DNA of 64,000 nucleotides from Roseiarcus fermentans (GTDB lineage Bacteria > Pseudomonadota > Alphaproteobacteria > Rhizobiales > Beijerinckiaceae). The stretch covers positions 255,458 through 319,457 of the forward strand of contig NZ_QNRK01000001.1 of the NCBI RefSeq assembly GCF_003315135.1, in the 5' to 3' direction. The position numbers were made by a program, and so were the translations under genes. Of this stretch, positions 1 to 8,722 are shown in pieces. The notes below the pieces were generated by a model. That model was not told where the DNA came from. It worked only from the letters and a program-made list of their open reading frames with translations, and made no database searches. The number at the start of each line of letters is the position of its first letter. Position 1 is the stretch's first letter.

Positions 1-1
1 C

Positions 2-346
2 GACGGACGACGGGCCGACATCGTCGCGGTCAACGGCGAGGGCGAGGTGCTGATCGTCGAGATCAAGTCCTCCGCCGCCGACCTCCGGGCCGACCGCAAG
101 TGGCGCGACTATCTCGCGGCCTGCGACCGGCTCTATTTCGCCATATCGGCGGCGACGCCGGCGGCGATCATGCCGGCCGAGGCGGGGCTGATTCTGGCCG
201 ACGCCTACGGCGCCGAAGTTCTTCGCGAGGCGGATCCGAGACGGATGGCGTCGGCGACGCGCCGGGCGGTGCTGCTCCGCTTCGCCCAGGCCGCCGCCGA
301 CCGGCTGCACCGCCTGGCCGACCCGTCGGGGGGATTCGACGTGTGA
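2..346 (+). CDS. mmcB: MmcB family DNA repair protein (5' end missing)
   Basis: The reading frame is open from base 2 and ends at 346, so the N-terminus lies outside the window. The visible part carries the family core: a R-R-A-D stretch, then V-E-I-K-S-S, the E-x-K half of a PD-(D/E)XK nuclease-like fold, then D-F/L-R-A-D-R-K-W and the G-L-I-L-A-D-A-Y-G block. In Caulobacter MmcB belongs to the SOS/ImuABC-linked damage response and is a small protein of about 150 residues, so roughly one quarter is missing here. Family assignment is by recognition of these blocks. The start codon and any upstream SOS box cannot be seen. Confidence 0.8.
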   Translation, partial: DGRRADIVAVNGEGEVLIVEIKSSAADLRADRKWRDYLAACDRLYFAISAATPAAIMPAEAGLILADAYGAEVLREADPRRMASATRRAVLLRFAQAAADRLHRLADPSGGFDV

Positions 347-500
347 GGCCGGCGTCCTGGGCGTCGCCGCCCAGGCCTCGGCCGGGACGGGCGCCGGACC
401 GGCCGATGACGACCGCTCAATGCGCATGGCGCGACCGCCGGCGCGAAGCGCTTCAACGACGGCGTCCCGTTTTCCGCACCCCATCCGGCGCTGCGCGCCA

Positions 501-525
501 CCTTCCCCAGCAAAGCTGGGGAAGG
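501..525 (-). terminator. Perfect hairpin directly after the universal stress gene
   Basis: Two 11-bp arms (501-511 and 515-525) are perfectly complementary around an AAA loop. The hairpin sits one base beyond the stop codon of the minus-strand universal stress gene and in the space facing mmcB. No T-run follows on either strand, so it is either a U-less terminator or an mRNA 3'-end stabiliser. Confidence 0.55.
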
Positions 526-526
526 G

Positions 527-1294
527 TCAGTGCGACATCAGCACGGGAAGCGACTGCTGGCGCATCAGATCGAGGCTCACGCCGCCGAACAGGCCTTCGT
601 AGAGCCGCGAATGGCCGAAGGCGCCGGCGACGATCAGGTCGGCGTCCTGGGTGTCGAGGCTCGCAAACAGCGCTTCGATCGCCGTGAGATCGCCGGTGTT
701 GGTCCAGTCGGAGATGTGCGCCGTAACGCCGTGCATCTCGAGATGCTCGAGCAGCATGACGGCCGAGGCGCGCAGGTCGCTCGGGCGCGACGAGAAGCAG
801 AACACCGTCACCTTCTGCGCCGTCGCGAGGAAAGGCATGGCGTCGTGCACCGCGCGCAGGGCCTCGCGGCCGCCGTTCCAGGCGATGACGACGTTTTGGC
901 CGACCGTGCCGCCGGTCCAGTCCGGCGGCATGATCAGCATCGGCGCGCCGGAGTCGAGCAGGGCGCGGTCGAGCGCGCCGCGACGCACGGCGTCGCGGGA
1001 GGCGCCCGCCGGCGCGGGCGCGACGATCAGATCGACGCAGTGGGTGAAGGCGTCGCCCTCGCCGGGCTTGTCGGCCGGGACGAACACGGACTTGAACCCC
1101 GCGGCGCCGGTCAGATCCTCGAATCCCTTCGCGGTGACCGCGCCCTCGTCCGCCGCGAGCGCGCCCGTCGTCGCGGTCGCGTCGACGCCGATCAGGCGGG
1201 CGCCGTGGGCCTTGGCCAGGGCGACGGCGAACTTCAGCCGCTCCATCGATTCCGCGGTCGGGTCGAGATAGACGAGAATGTCCTTGTAAGTCAT
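527..1294 (-). CDS. Universal stress protein, UspA family
   Basis: This 255-residue cytoplasmic protein starts with M-T-Y-K-D-I-L-V-Y-L-D, the usual first strand of a Usp fold. Its length fits two Usp folds in tandem, the first degenerate. The C-terminal half ends with the nucleotide-binding signature G-A-F-G-H-S-R followed by F-G-G-V-S and a final L-P-V-L-M-S-H strand, as in ATP-binding Usp proteins. Such proteins help cells survive energy or oxidative stress, but the specific trigger is not visible. It is transcribed alone, with a hairpin at its 3' end and truA upstream on the same strand about 90 bp away. Confidence 0.9.
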   Translation of the reverse strand: MTYKDILVYLDPTAESMERLKFAVALAKAHGARLIGVDATATTGALAADEGAVTAKGFEDLTGAAGFKSVFVPADKPGEGDAFTHCVDLIVAPAPAGASRDAVRRGALDRALLDSGAPMLIMPPDWTGGTVGQNVVIAWNGGREALRAVHDAMPFLATAQKVTVFCFSSRPSDLRASAVMLLEHLEMHGVTAHISDWTNTGDLTAIEALFASLDTQDADLIVAGAFGHSRLYEGLFGGVSLDLMRQQSLPVLMSH

Positions 1295-1385
1295 GGCTGC
1301 CTCCGTGCCGTTCCCGCGTCTTCGACGGTTGTAGCATGCCAGCGGCCGCGCGGCTAAGGCGACGCGAGGTCGCGCCGGCGCTGGT

Positions 1386-2123
1386 TCAGTAATCCACCCG
1401 CGCCAGATAGAGCCCGTGCGCCGGCGCGACCTGCCCGCACCGGCTGCGCTCGGCGGCGGCCAGCGCCGCTGCGAGGTCGGCGGCGGTCCAGCGCCCGGCG
1501 CCGACGTCGATCAGCGAGCCGACCATCGAGCGCACCTGTCGATGCAGGAACGACAGCGCGCTCACCGCGAACGTGATCGCGTCGCCGTCGCGCGCGACGT
1601 CGAGCCGGTCGAGGGTGCGGATCGGCGATTTCGCCTGGCACTGCGCGTCCCGGAAGGTGGTGAAGTCGTGGCGGCCGATCAGGGCGCGCGCCGCCGCGCG
1701 CATCGCCTCGACATCGAGGCTCGCTTTCACCCGCCAGGCGCGGCCGCGGTCGAGCGCGAGCGGGGCGCGGCGGTTGACGACCCGATAGACGTAATGGCGC
1801 GCCCGGGCGGAATGGCGGGCGTCGAAATCGTCGGCGACCGGCTCGACCGCGAGGACTGCGACCGGATGGGGGACGCAATGCGCGTTGAGCCCCTCCGACA
1901 GCCGGAACGGCGCCCAGCCGCGCTCGAGGTCGATGTGGGCGACCTGCCCGGTCGCATGCACGCCGGCGTCGGTCCGGCCCGCTCCGGCCACGACCCGCGT
2001 CTCGCCGGTCATGGCGAAGGCCGCCTCCTCCAGAACCTGCTGCACCGAGAGACCATTGTCCTGCCGCTGCCAGCCGACGAACGGCGCGCCGTCATATTCG
2101 AGTGTGAGCTTGTAGCGGGGCAT
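1386..2123 (-). CDS. truA: tRNA pseudouridine(38-40) synthase TruA
   Basis: Converts uridines 38-40 of the tRNA anticodon arm to pseudouridine. The start chosen is the ATG giving [12 protein letters not shown], the conserved TruA N-terminus, not an in-frame codon 22 residues upstream. The catalytic aspartate is D52 in [11 protein letters not shown]. Later family blocks include [15 protein letters not shown] and [11 protein letters not shown]. The 245-residue length is normal. In many Rhizobiales truA follows fmt/def; here it is separate from those genes. Confidence 0.95.
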   Translation of the reverse strand: MPRYKLTLEYDGAPFVGWQRQDNGLSVQQVLEEAAFAMTGETRVVAGAGRTDAGVHATGQVAHIDLERGWAPFRLSEGLNAHCVPHPVAVLAVEPVADDFDARHSARARHYVYRVVNRRAPLALDRGRAWRVKASLDVEAMRAAARALIGRHDFTTFRDAQCQAKSPIRTLDRLDVARDGDAITFAVSALSFLHRQVRSMVGSLIDVGAGRWTAADLAAALAAAERSRCGQVAPAHGLYLARVDY

Positions 2124-2278
2124 CGAGGCCGGCGGCTTCTTTGAGGACGCGCATTCCTTATGCGACCGCCGCGCCGGTGGAAACGCCAAGTCCCGCTCCC
2201 GGGGCTCGTGGGGGAACTTTCGGGCGAAGCGCGGCGTTGGCCCGACAGCCGATGTGTCGAGCCCAGGGAGACCGAATC

Positions 2279-2646
2279 ATGGACGCAGTGCAGGAAACCG
2301 GCAGTCTGATCGCCGCGAGCAAGGTGCAGGGAACCACTGTCTACAATTCCGCAGGCGACAATCTCGGCGCGATCCACGACGTCATGATCGACAAGCCGTC
2401 CGGCAAGGTCGCCTATTCATGTCGTTCGGCGGCGTCCTCGGGATCGGCAATCAGTATCATCCGCTGCCGTGGTCGGTTCTCCGCTACGACACGGACAAGG
2501 GCGGCTATGTCGTCAATCTCGACAAGAGCCAGCTCGAAGGGGCGCCGGCCTATGACGTCGACGAGGCGCCGACGTGGGGCGACCGTGCGTTCGAAGGCCG
2601 CATCCACGACTATTACGGCGTCGGACCCTATTGGGGCGGCCTGTAG
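2279..2646 (+). pseudogene. PRC-barrel domain protein, interrupted by a frameshift
   Basis: The N-terminal part (from ATG 2279) reads a normal PRC-barrel beginning up to G-K-V-A-Y-S. The rest (M-S-F-G-G-V-L-G-I-G, then H-P-L-P-W-S-V-L-R-Y-D) is in the next frame from about 2419. Joined, the two halves give a complete protein of about 122 residues with a usual C-terminus, so one base appears to be missing near 2416-2419. Intact homologues are small cytoplasmic PRC-barrel proteins of unknown job, often stress-linked. Either a young pseudogene or a base-calling error; nothing else in the gene is damaged. Confidence 0.75.
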
Positions 2647-2670
2647 ACGAGGCCCCGCCCCGGGGGTTCG

Positions 2671-4074
2671 TCATGATCCGCCGCGCGGCGCGGCGGCGAT
2701 GGCGTCGTCGAGCACTTCGAAGATCCGCGGCTCGACGCAGCGAGCGACGTTGAACCTCAGGCAGCCGCGCCCCAGGTCGGACGCGCTGAACGCCGGCCCC
2801 GGCGCGAGCAGCACTTTCTTCGTCAGGCTGTAGCGGGCGACGTCGGCGGCCGCGATTCCGTCGGGCAGGCGCGCCCAGAGAAAGATGCCCGCGCGCGGTT
2901 CGATCCACGGCTCGAGCCCATGCGCGCGCAGCTTGCGTAGGGCGTGGCCCATCGCGTCGGCGGCCTTGCCGCGCAGGGCGTCGAGATGGCGGCGATAGTT
3001 GCTCTCGGTCAGCACGCGATGGATCATGGCTGCGCCGGTCACGCTGTTGCCCATGGAGGTCGCGAGTTTGAGGTCGACGAGCGGGCCGATCCAGTCGGCC
3101 GCCGCCGCGATGTAGCCGCAGCGCGTCGCGGCGCCGACCGCCTTGGTGGCGCTGCCGACCTGGACGACGCGGCGCAGGCCGTCGAGGCCGGCCAGTCGGA
3201 TCGCCGGCTCGGGCTCGAAATCGCCGAACGTGTCGTCTTCGAGGATCAATAGATCGTAGTCCTCGGCAAGGCGCAGGACGCGATGGGCCTTCGCAGGCGA
3301 GAGCGTCGCCCCGGTCGGGTTCTGAAGGCCGGCGTTGGTCAGATAGAGGCGCGGCCGGTGTTCGATGATGAGGCGTTCGAGCGCTTCGACGTCCGGACCG
3401 TCCGGGGCCAACGGCGCGGCGACGACGTTGGCGCGATTGGCCTTCAGGAGCGACAGGAAGTTGAAATAGCAGGGGTCGTCCACCACCACCGTGTCGCCCG
3501 GCCGCAACAGGAACCGGCAGACGAGGTCGAGCGCTTGCGAACAGGAATCGGTGACGATCACCTGGTCGGGATCGACCAGCACGTCGCGCTCGGCCAGGCG
3601 CACCGAAAAGAGACGGCGCAGCGGCGCAAAGCCCATCGGCTCGTCGTATTGGCGCCGCCGGTGCGCGCCGTCGCGAGCGGCGAGCCGCAGGGCGCGCTGG
3701 ACGCCGAGGTCGAGCACCCAGGAATCCGGCAGCCACCCGGCGCCGGGGCACAGAAAGTCCGGCAGCCCCATCATCGCGTGCTGATTGATCCAGGAGGGAT
3801 CGATCGCCGGCTCCGGCGGCGGGTCGGCAGGCGCCGGCGCCAGGGGCCGGGCGGGGCCGGCGACGAAAAAGCCCGAGCCGCGGCGCGCCACGACCGCGCC
3901 CTCGGCGGCGAGCCGCTCGTAGGCCTCGACCACGGTCGATTTCGAGACGCCGAGTTTTTCCGCGAGTTCCCGCACCGACGGCAGCCGCGCCCCGTGCGCC
4001 AGCGTACGGGTCGCGATGCGGTCGCGAATATGCGCGACGGCGCCTTCGACCCGCGAGGGAGGACGAGCGTCCAT
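2671..4074 (-). CDS. MocR/PdxR-family regulator: GntR DNA-binding domain fused to aminotransferase fold
   Basis: A 467-residue two-domain protein. Residues 1-80 form a GntR winged helix (L-P-S-V-R-E-L-A-E-K-L-G-V-S-K-S-T-V-V-E-A-Y-E), and the rest is a class I aminotransferase-like effector domain. The likely pyridoxal-phosphate lysine lies in G-S-A-T-K-A-V, preceded by the E-D-D-T-F-G-D region. MocR proteins bind PLP or an amino-substrate aldimine and switch neighbouring genes. The start chosen is ATG 4074, just beside a palindromic operator at 4107-4132, so autoregulation and control of the divergent DUF1127 gene are likely. Target metabolites are unknown. Confidence 0.9.
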   Translation of the reverse strand: MDARPPSRVEGAVAHIRDRIATRTLAHGARLPSVRELAEKLGVSKSTVVEAYERLAAEGAVVARRGSGFFVAGPARPLAPAPADPPPEPAIDPSWINQHAMMGLPDFLCPGAGWLPDSWVLDLGVQRALRLAARDGAHRRRQYDEPMGFAPLRRLFSVRLAERDVLVDPDQVIVTDSCSQALDLVCRFLLRPGDTVVVDDPCYFNFLSLLKANRANVVAAPLAPDGPDVEALERLIIEHRPRLYLTNAGLQNPTGATLSPAKAHRVLRLAEDYDLLILEDDTFGDFEPEPAIRLAGLDGLRRVVQVGSATKAVGAATRCGYIAAAADWIGPLVDLKLATSMGNSVTGAAMIHRVLTESNYRRHLDALRGKAADAMGHALRKLRAHGLEPWIEPRAGIFLWARLPDGIAAADVARYSLTKKVLLAPGPAFSASDLGRGCLRFNVARCVEPRIFEVLDDAIAAAPRGGS

Positions 4075-4106
4075 GGCTTGGACTCCAAAGTGTCCGGACA
4101 TTGAAA

Positions 4107-4132
4107 CAGTACAGTTTGACGGAACTGTACTG
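4107..4132. promoter_or_regulatory. Palindromic operator between MocR regulator and DUF1127 gene
   Basis: A perfect 10-bp inverted repeat, CAGTACAGTT (4107-4116) and AACTGTACTG (4123-4132), is separated by 6 bp. A further AACTGT direct repeat lies at 4133-4138. It lies 32 bp before the regulator start and about 60 bp before the DUF1127 start. MocR regulators commonly bind such combined direct/inverted repeats at their own divergent promoters, so this is the natural site for the adjacent gene product. Confidence 0.75.
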
Positions 4133-4190
4133 AACTGTCTCTGGCGCTTCAAGGCCGGCGAGACAATGCTGGCGGCGAAAGGAGGCGCCC

Positions 4191-4559
4191 ATGTCGCCCT
4201 TGAATCGAGTCTGGTCCCGGTTTTCCGAACTGGCCGCGCGCGCGGCCGCCTGGCCGTTTCGGGTCGCCGCGGCCCGGGCGACGATGCGGGCGCTCGCCGG
4301 CATGGATCGCCGCGAATTGATGGATATCGGGCTGACGGTCAGCGATGTGCGCGACGCCTCCGCCCTGCCGCTCGACCGCGATCCGACCGCGCTGCTCGCC
4401 CGCCGCGCCCGCGAGCGCCGCCGGGACGCCTTCGCGCCGCCGACCGCGCCGGAGCCGCCGCGCGAGCTCGGCGGTCCGCGACCGGCGCGCGCGGACGGTC
4501 CGGCGTCGCCTGCCCGGCCGCGGCCGTTCCCGGACGGGCGAGCGCTCAGAACAGGCTGA
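4191..4559 (+). CDS. DUF1127 domain protein
   Basis: 122 residues with the short DUF1127 helix-turn-helix-like core at about residues 30-55 (L-A-G-M-D-R-R-E-L-M-D-I-G-L-T-V-S-D-V), followed by a long Arg/Pro/Ala-rich tail. DUF1127 proteins of Rhizobiales include small basic RNA-binding regulators of phosphate and carbon metabolism, but the function of this one is open. A strong ribosome binding site, AAAGGAGG, at 4178-4185 decides the start. It is divergent from the MocR gene across a palindromic operator and its last 14 bases overlap the convergent radical SAM gene. Confidence 0.8.
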   Translation: MSPLNRVWSRFSELAARAAAWPFRVAAARATMRALAGMDRRELMDIGLTVSDVRDASALPLDRDPTALLARRARERRRDAFAPPTAPEPPRELGGPRPARADGPASPARPRPFPDGRALRTG

Positions 4560-5691
4560 GTTGCCCGCCGGCCTCCTTCGCCTGCGGCGGGGGCTTCACG
4601 AACAGGTCGGTGCGCAGCGCCAGCGGCGTCTCGCGGAAACCCAGCCGCCGCGCCGTCATCTCGAAGCGGCGGCCGACCATCCAGGCGTAGGGACCCGAGC
4701 CCGCCATCCGTCGGCCCCATTGCGCCTCGTAGTCCTTGCCCTCGCGCATCGACTGGACGAGCGACACGGAGCGCTTGAGGCGGTCGGGAAAATGGACCTG
4801 CAGCCATTCGCGGAACATGTCGCGCAGTTCGAGCGGCAGGCGCAGCACGATGGTTCCGCCCTCGCGCGCCCCGGCGGCCCAGGCGCGGTTCAGGATCGTC
4901 TCGATCTCGGAATCGTTGACCGCCGGGATGACGGGCGCGACCATCACCCCGGCCGGCACGCCGGCGTCGTTCAGGCGCGCGATCGCTTCGATCCGCTTGT
5001 CCGGCGTCGGCGCGCGCGGCTCCATCTTGCGCGCCAGCGCGCGGTCCATCGTCGTCACCGACAGGAAGACCTTGATGAGGCCGTCGCGCGCCATGTCGCT
5101 CAAGATGTCGAGGTCGCGCAGGACGAGATTCGATTTGGTGACGATGCTCGCCGGGTGGCGCGTTTTCCGCAAGGTCTCCAGGATCGAGCGGGTGATCCGG
5201 TACTGGCGCTCGATCGGCTGATAGGGGTCGGTGTTGGTCCCGAGCGCGATCGGCGCGGGGGTGTAGCGCGGCGCCGCCAGTTCCCGTTCCAGCGCCGCCG
5301 CCACGCCCTGCTTGGCGAACAGCTTGCTCTCGAAATCGAGGCCCGCCGACAGTCCGAGATAGGCGTGGGTGGTGCGGGCGAAGCAGTAGAAGCAGCCGTG
5401 CTCGCAGCCGCGGTACGGGTTGATCGAACGGTCGAACGGGATGTCGGGCGAGGCGTTGCGGGTGATGACGCTCTTCGGCTTTTCCCAGGTCACCTCGGTG
5501 ACGAGCGGCTCGGCGGCTTCGTCGCGCGTCCAGCCGTCGTCGAAATCCTCGCGCGCCTGGATCTCGAACCGGCCGGAAACGTTGGTCGCGGCGCCTCGGC
5601 CGCGCCGCCGCTCCGACGGGACGAGGCGTTCGGCGATCGCCGCGGGCTGATGACGCGGGTCGGGGGAGAGTGCGGTTCGGCGCATGGTCAT
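4546..5691 (-). CDS. PA0069 family radical SAM protein (spore-photoproduct-lyase-like)
   Basis: About 381 residues. The radical SAM cluster motif C-x3-C-x2-C is visible as G-C-E-H-G-C-F-Y-C-F-A-R, preceded by S-I-N-P-Y-R and followed by T-H-A-Y-L-G-L, the pattern of the PA0069/Rv2578c group related to SplB. It should bind a 4Fe-4S cluster and cleave S-adenosylmethionine; its substrate is unknown, with DNA photolesion repair a frequent guess. ATG 5691 is taken as the start; an in-frame TTG lies nine codons upstream. It is convergent with and overlaps the DUF1127 gene. Confidence 0.88.
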   Translation of the reverse strand: MTMRRTALSPDPRHQPAAIAERLVPSERRRGRGAATNVSGRFEIQAREDFDDGWTRDEAAEPLVTEVTWEKPKSVITRNASPDIPFDRSINPYRGCEHGCFYCFARTTHAYLGLSAGLDFESKLFAKQGVAAALERELAAPRYTPAPIALGTNTDPYQPIERQYRITRSILETLRKTRHPASIVTKSNLVLRDLDILSDMARDGLIKVFLSVTTMDRALARKMEPRAPTPDKRIEAIARLNDAGVPAGVMVAPVIPAVNDSEIETILNRAWAAGAREGGTIVLRLPLELRDMFREWLQVHFPDRLKRSVSLVQSMREGKDYEAQWGRRMAGSGPYAWMVGRRFEMTARRLGFRETPLALRTDLFVKPPPQAKEAGGQLSLF

Positions 5692-5985
5692 GACGATGTC
5701 CCGCGGTGGTAGGAACAAATCATGAACATGAGATAGGGCGCCCGCGCCCGCGCGTCAAGGGCGCGCCTCCCCGCCGATCGTGCGTCCAGGCGCGATCGCG
5801 AGGTCGCTTGCGGCGCCTCGAAGGCGCGGGTCGGGGAACGCGAGCGGCTTCCGCCCTGACGCACCCGCCCCAGGCTTGCGCAGAGACGTCGGCAGGTTAT
5901 GATTTCCGGGCGCGGCCTTGCGATGGTGACGGGCCGGGCGGGCGCCGGGGGCGGTGGACGCAAGGGGCGGGGGAAGGCGAGGGAC

Positions 5986-7173
5986 ATGTCAGGATCGTTT
6001 TCGACGCCCGCAGTCGCCGGGGCTGCGGCCGGCTTGTCGCGATTGGATGCGCCCGCGCCGGCGCGCTCCGCGCTCGCTCGCGCCGCTTCCGCGCCGGTGT
6101 TCATTCATTCGAGCTGGCGGACCTCCAGCACCTGGCTCTGGGCGAAACTCAGGTCCGCGCCGACCGCGATCGCCTATTGCGAGGTGTTCCACGAGCGGCT
6201 CGCGTCGCTGACGATCGAGTATCTTCGCAGGAACGACTATTCCGGCTGGAACTCGAAACACCCGGAGGGCGCGCCCTATTTTCTCGAATTCGCGCCCCTC
6301 GTCGGGCCCGGCGGCGCGGCCCGCGGCTACGACCGCCGGATGGCGGTCGACTGGTTCGTTCCGCTCGAGGGGCTCGGCGGTCCGCTCAGGGACGCGGAAC
6401 GAACCTATCTGGAGGGGCTGATCGCCGCCGCCGCGGAGCGCGGCAAGGTCGCCGTGCTGACCGACACCCGGACGCTCGGGCGCTTCACCGCCATCGCCGG
6501 GGCGTTTCCGGGCGTACACGTCCTGCTGGTGCGCAACCTGTTCCACCAGTGGGCGTCCTACACCGAGCAATGGGCCAACGGGAACGGCTATTTCCTCGAC
6601 ATGCTGTTCGCCACGGTCGAGGCGGCGGCGCGCGCCGATCCGTTCGCGCGCCTCCTCGCCGACTGGTTCGACGTCGGCGAACGCTCGCCGCTCAACCCCG
6701 CCACGTTCCAGCTTTTCCTGCTGTTTCATCTCTACCTCACCGTCCATGCGCACGACGCGGCGAACCTCGTGGTCGACGTCAACCAGGTGGCGGCGGAGCC
6801 CGAGCGCCGCGCCGCGGTCGAGGCGGCGCTCGCCGCCGCGGTCGGCGCGCCGATCGACCTCGCCGACGCCCGCGCCCCCTTCGGCCTGTCGCTGTTCGCC
6901 GTCCCCTCGCGCACCGCCTTCGTCGACACGATCGAGCAATTCTTCAAGCTGGCGATCGACGGCTCGGTCAGCGCGGAGGCGGTGCGGTTCGGCGCGCGCG
7001 CGAAGGACGAGGCGCTGCTGGAATGGGACCGGTGCGAGTTCTACTGCGGCGCCCAGCGCGCCCGGTTCGGCAAGGCGGCGCCTCCGGCCCTGGCTCCGGC
7101 CCCGGCTCCGGCCCCGACGACGGCCGGCGAGGCGATGCGGCCGAAGGAAAAGCGCCGCGGCAGGCGCCGGTAG
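5986..7173 (+). CDS. Sulfotransferase-like protein
   Basis: 395 residues from ATG 5986, which follows a purine-rich stretch; in-frame upstream starts to 5899 are possible. Residues about 37-52 (V-F-I-H-S-S-W-R-T-S-S-T-W-L-W) resemble the 5'-phosphosulfate loop of PAPS-dependent sulfotransferases. The later F-P-G-V-H-V-L-L-V-R-N-L-F-H-Q-W-A-S-Y resembles the 3'-phosphate-binding strand-helix. The tail is an Ala-Pro repeat followed by a basic end. It is a distant member, so PAPS use is inferred and the acceptor unknown. It is not part of the sulfotransferase group near 30 kb, which has different motifs. It converges on the carotenoid oxygenase gene 15 bp away. Confidence 0.6.
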   Translation: MSGSFSTPAVAGAAAGLSRLDAPAPARSALARAASAPVFIHSSWRTSSTWLWAKLRSAPTAIAYCEVFHERLASLTIEYLRRNDYSGWNSKHPEGAPYFLEFAPLVGPGGAARGYDRRMAVDWFVPLEGLGGPLRDAERTYLEGLIAAAAERGKVAVLTDTRTLGRFTAIAGAFPGVHVLLVRNLFHQWASYTEQWANGNGYFLDMLFATVEAAARADPFARLLADWFDVGERSPLNPATFQLFLLFHLYLTVHAHDAANLVVDVNQVAAEPERRAAVEAALAAAVGAPIDLADARAPFGLSLFAVPSRTAFVDTIEQFFKLAIDGSVSAEAVRFGARAKDEALLEWDRCEFYCGAQRARFGKAAPPALAPAPAPAPTTAGEAMRPKEKRRGRRR

Positions 7174-7188
7174 ACGCGGCGCGGCGGC

Positions 7189-8571
7189 TCAGGCCGGCCG
7201 CCAGTTTCCGTGGAAGCCGAAGGGAACGCGCCGCGGCGCGCGGGCGCGCGCGATCGGACCGGCTTCGATCGCGCCGGCGTCGAAGACCACGAAATCGCTG
7301 CGATCCTCGGCGCCGCGATAGACGAGCGCGACAATCCACCCGTCGCCCTCCGCAGCGTCCGGCGCGCGCGGGACGAACACCGGCTCGCCGGGCGAGTCGC
7401 CGGCGGCGAACGGGTAGAGCGTGCGCCGGCCGGTCGCGAGGTCGACGTGGGCGATGCAGTCGAAGCCTTCGCCTCGCGGCAGGTCGGACTGTCCGGCGAA
7501 CCAGCCGTGGCGATAGGACAAGCCCGCCCGCCGCTCGTCGAAGCGGGGGAATTCGCCGGGCAGATCGTCGAGCGGCTCGCGCCGGATCGTGTCCGAATTG
7601 GCCGCGAGGTCGAAGGTCCAGCGCACGAGACGGGCGGGCGTCCGGTCCGGCGTCGACCCGTCGGGGCGGGGAAACAGCGGCGCGACCGGATATTCCATCA
7701 CGTCGGCGACGATGGTCTCGCCCTCTTCCCACGCGTTCATCGGATGGAAGACGTAGCAGGCTTCCGTCGTGAACCAGCGCATGCCGCCGACCCCGGCGTC
7801 GCGCGCCATCACGCCGACATGGGCGCCCTTGTCCGGCTCCCAGGCGAAGGGCGGGCCGCCGCGCATCGCCCGCCCGAGATCGCCGGTCAGCGGCAGCACG
7901 GGGAACAGCGCATGCCGGCGCGTCGCCAGAAAGTCGTGCGCCATGCTCGAGAACGGCGCCTCGAAATCGTCGCGCCGCGTGACCCGGCCGCTGGCGTCGG
8001 TCACGCCCCAGGACATGGTTTTCGTGAACCATCCCCCGGCGGAATAGGCGAACCAGAGCATCTCGCCGGTCTCGGGATCGATTTTCGGATGCGCGGTGAC
8101 GCGGCCCCGGTACGATTCGACGTAGCCGCGCGGTTCGAGCGTCCCGGGATCGAGCTCGAACGGCATGTGGGCTTCCTCGAGCGCCAACAGTCGGCCCGCG
8201 TGCCAGACGACGTTGGTGTTGGCGACGCCGTTGTCCTTGCCCACGACCGACGGGTCGGCCGCCCTCGGGTCGAAGCCGCCGAACAGCGCCCTGCCGGCGG
8301 CGTTCTCCAAAAGCCACTTCGGCGTCCGGACATAGCGGTTGCGGTAGGCGACGCGGCCGCCGTCGACGAAGAAGGCGTGGATCATCCCGTCGCCGGCGAA
8401 CCAGTGGTGTTGGCCGCGCGGCTCGAACTGCGGATTGGGCCCGTTGCGGTAGAACGCGCCCCGGAGACCCGGCGGAATCTCGCCCTCGACCTCGAGGACG
8501 AAGTCGTCCTCGCTCCGCACCGGCGCGAAATTACCGGCGAGCCAGGGATTGATCGAAGGCGAAGGGTCCAT
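7189..8571 (-). CDS. Carotenoid oxygenase family protein (apocarotenoid/lignostilbene dioxygenase type)
   Basis: 460 residues from ATG 8571, starting with the typical N-P-W-L-x-G-N-F-A-P. These enzymes are non-haem iron dioxygenases that split conjugated C=C bonds of carotenoids or stilbenes. All four iron-ligand histidines can be placed: H161 (T-A-H-P-K-I-D), H212 (S-M-A-H-D-F), H276 (V-F-H-P-M-N-A) and H454 (G-F-H-G-N-W), so the enzyme should be active. The substrate is not predictable: no carotenoid or aromatic pathway genes adjoin. The aldo/keto reductase gene starts divergently about 150 bp away and could reduce an aldehyde product; that is inference from position only. Confidence 0.9.
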   Translation of the reverse strand: MDPSPSINPWLAGNFAPVRSEDDFVLEVEGEIPPGLRGAFYRNGPNPQFEPRGQHHWFAGDGMIHAFFVDGGRVAYRNRYVRTPKWLLENAAGRALFGGFDPRAADPSVVGKDNGVANTNVVWHAGRLLALEEAHMPFELDPGTLEPRGYVESYRGRVTAHPKIDPETGEMLWFAYSAGGWFTKTMSWGVTDASGRVTRRDDFEAPFSSMAHDFLATRRHALFPVLPLTGDLGRAMRGGPPFAWEPDKGAHVGVMARDAGVGGMRWFTTEACYVFHPMNAWEEGETIVADVMEYPVAPLFPRPDGSTPDRTPARLVRWTFDLAANSDTIRREPLDDLPGEFPRFDERRAGLSYRHGWFAGQSDLPRGEGFDCIAHVDLATGRRTLYPFAAGDSPGEPVFVPRAPDAAEGDGWIVALVYRGAEDRSDFVVFDAGAIEAGPIARARAPRRVPFGFHGNWRPA

Positions 8572-8722
8572 GGGGCGTGTCTCCCGAGGCGATCGGCGTC
8601 GAGCGCCGTTGCGTTGCGAATCGATTTGGGCAGTATCGCTGCGATCGCGTTTTCGGCGGCGGCGGAACGGGCGGCGACTGCGGCGCACGGTCCTTCCCCG
8701 CGCCTGATCCGAGGAGACGACA

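Noticed and set aside
2513-4807. A 764-residue minus-strand open frame across the MocR region
   Set aside because: It overlaps the MocR gene in another frame and is Arg/Pro/Ala-rich without any domain; a by-product of high GC.
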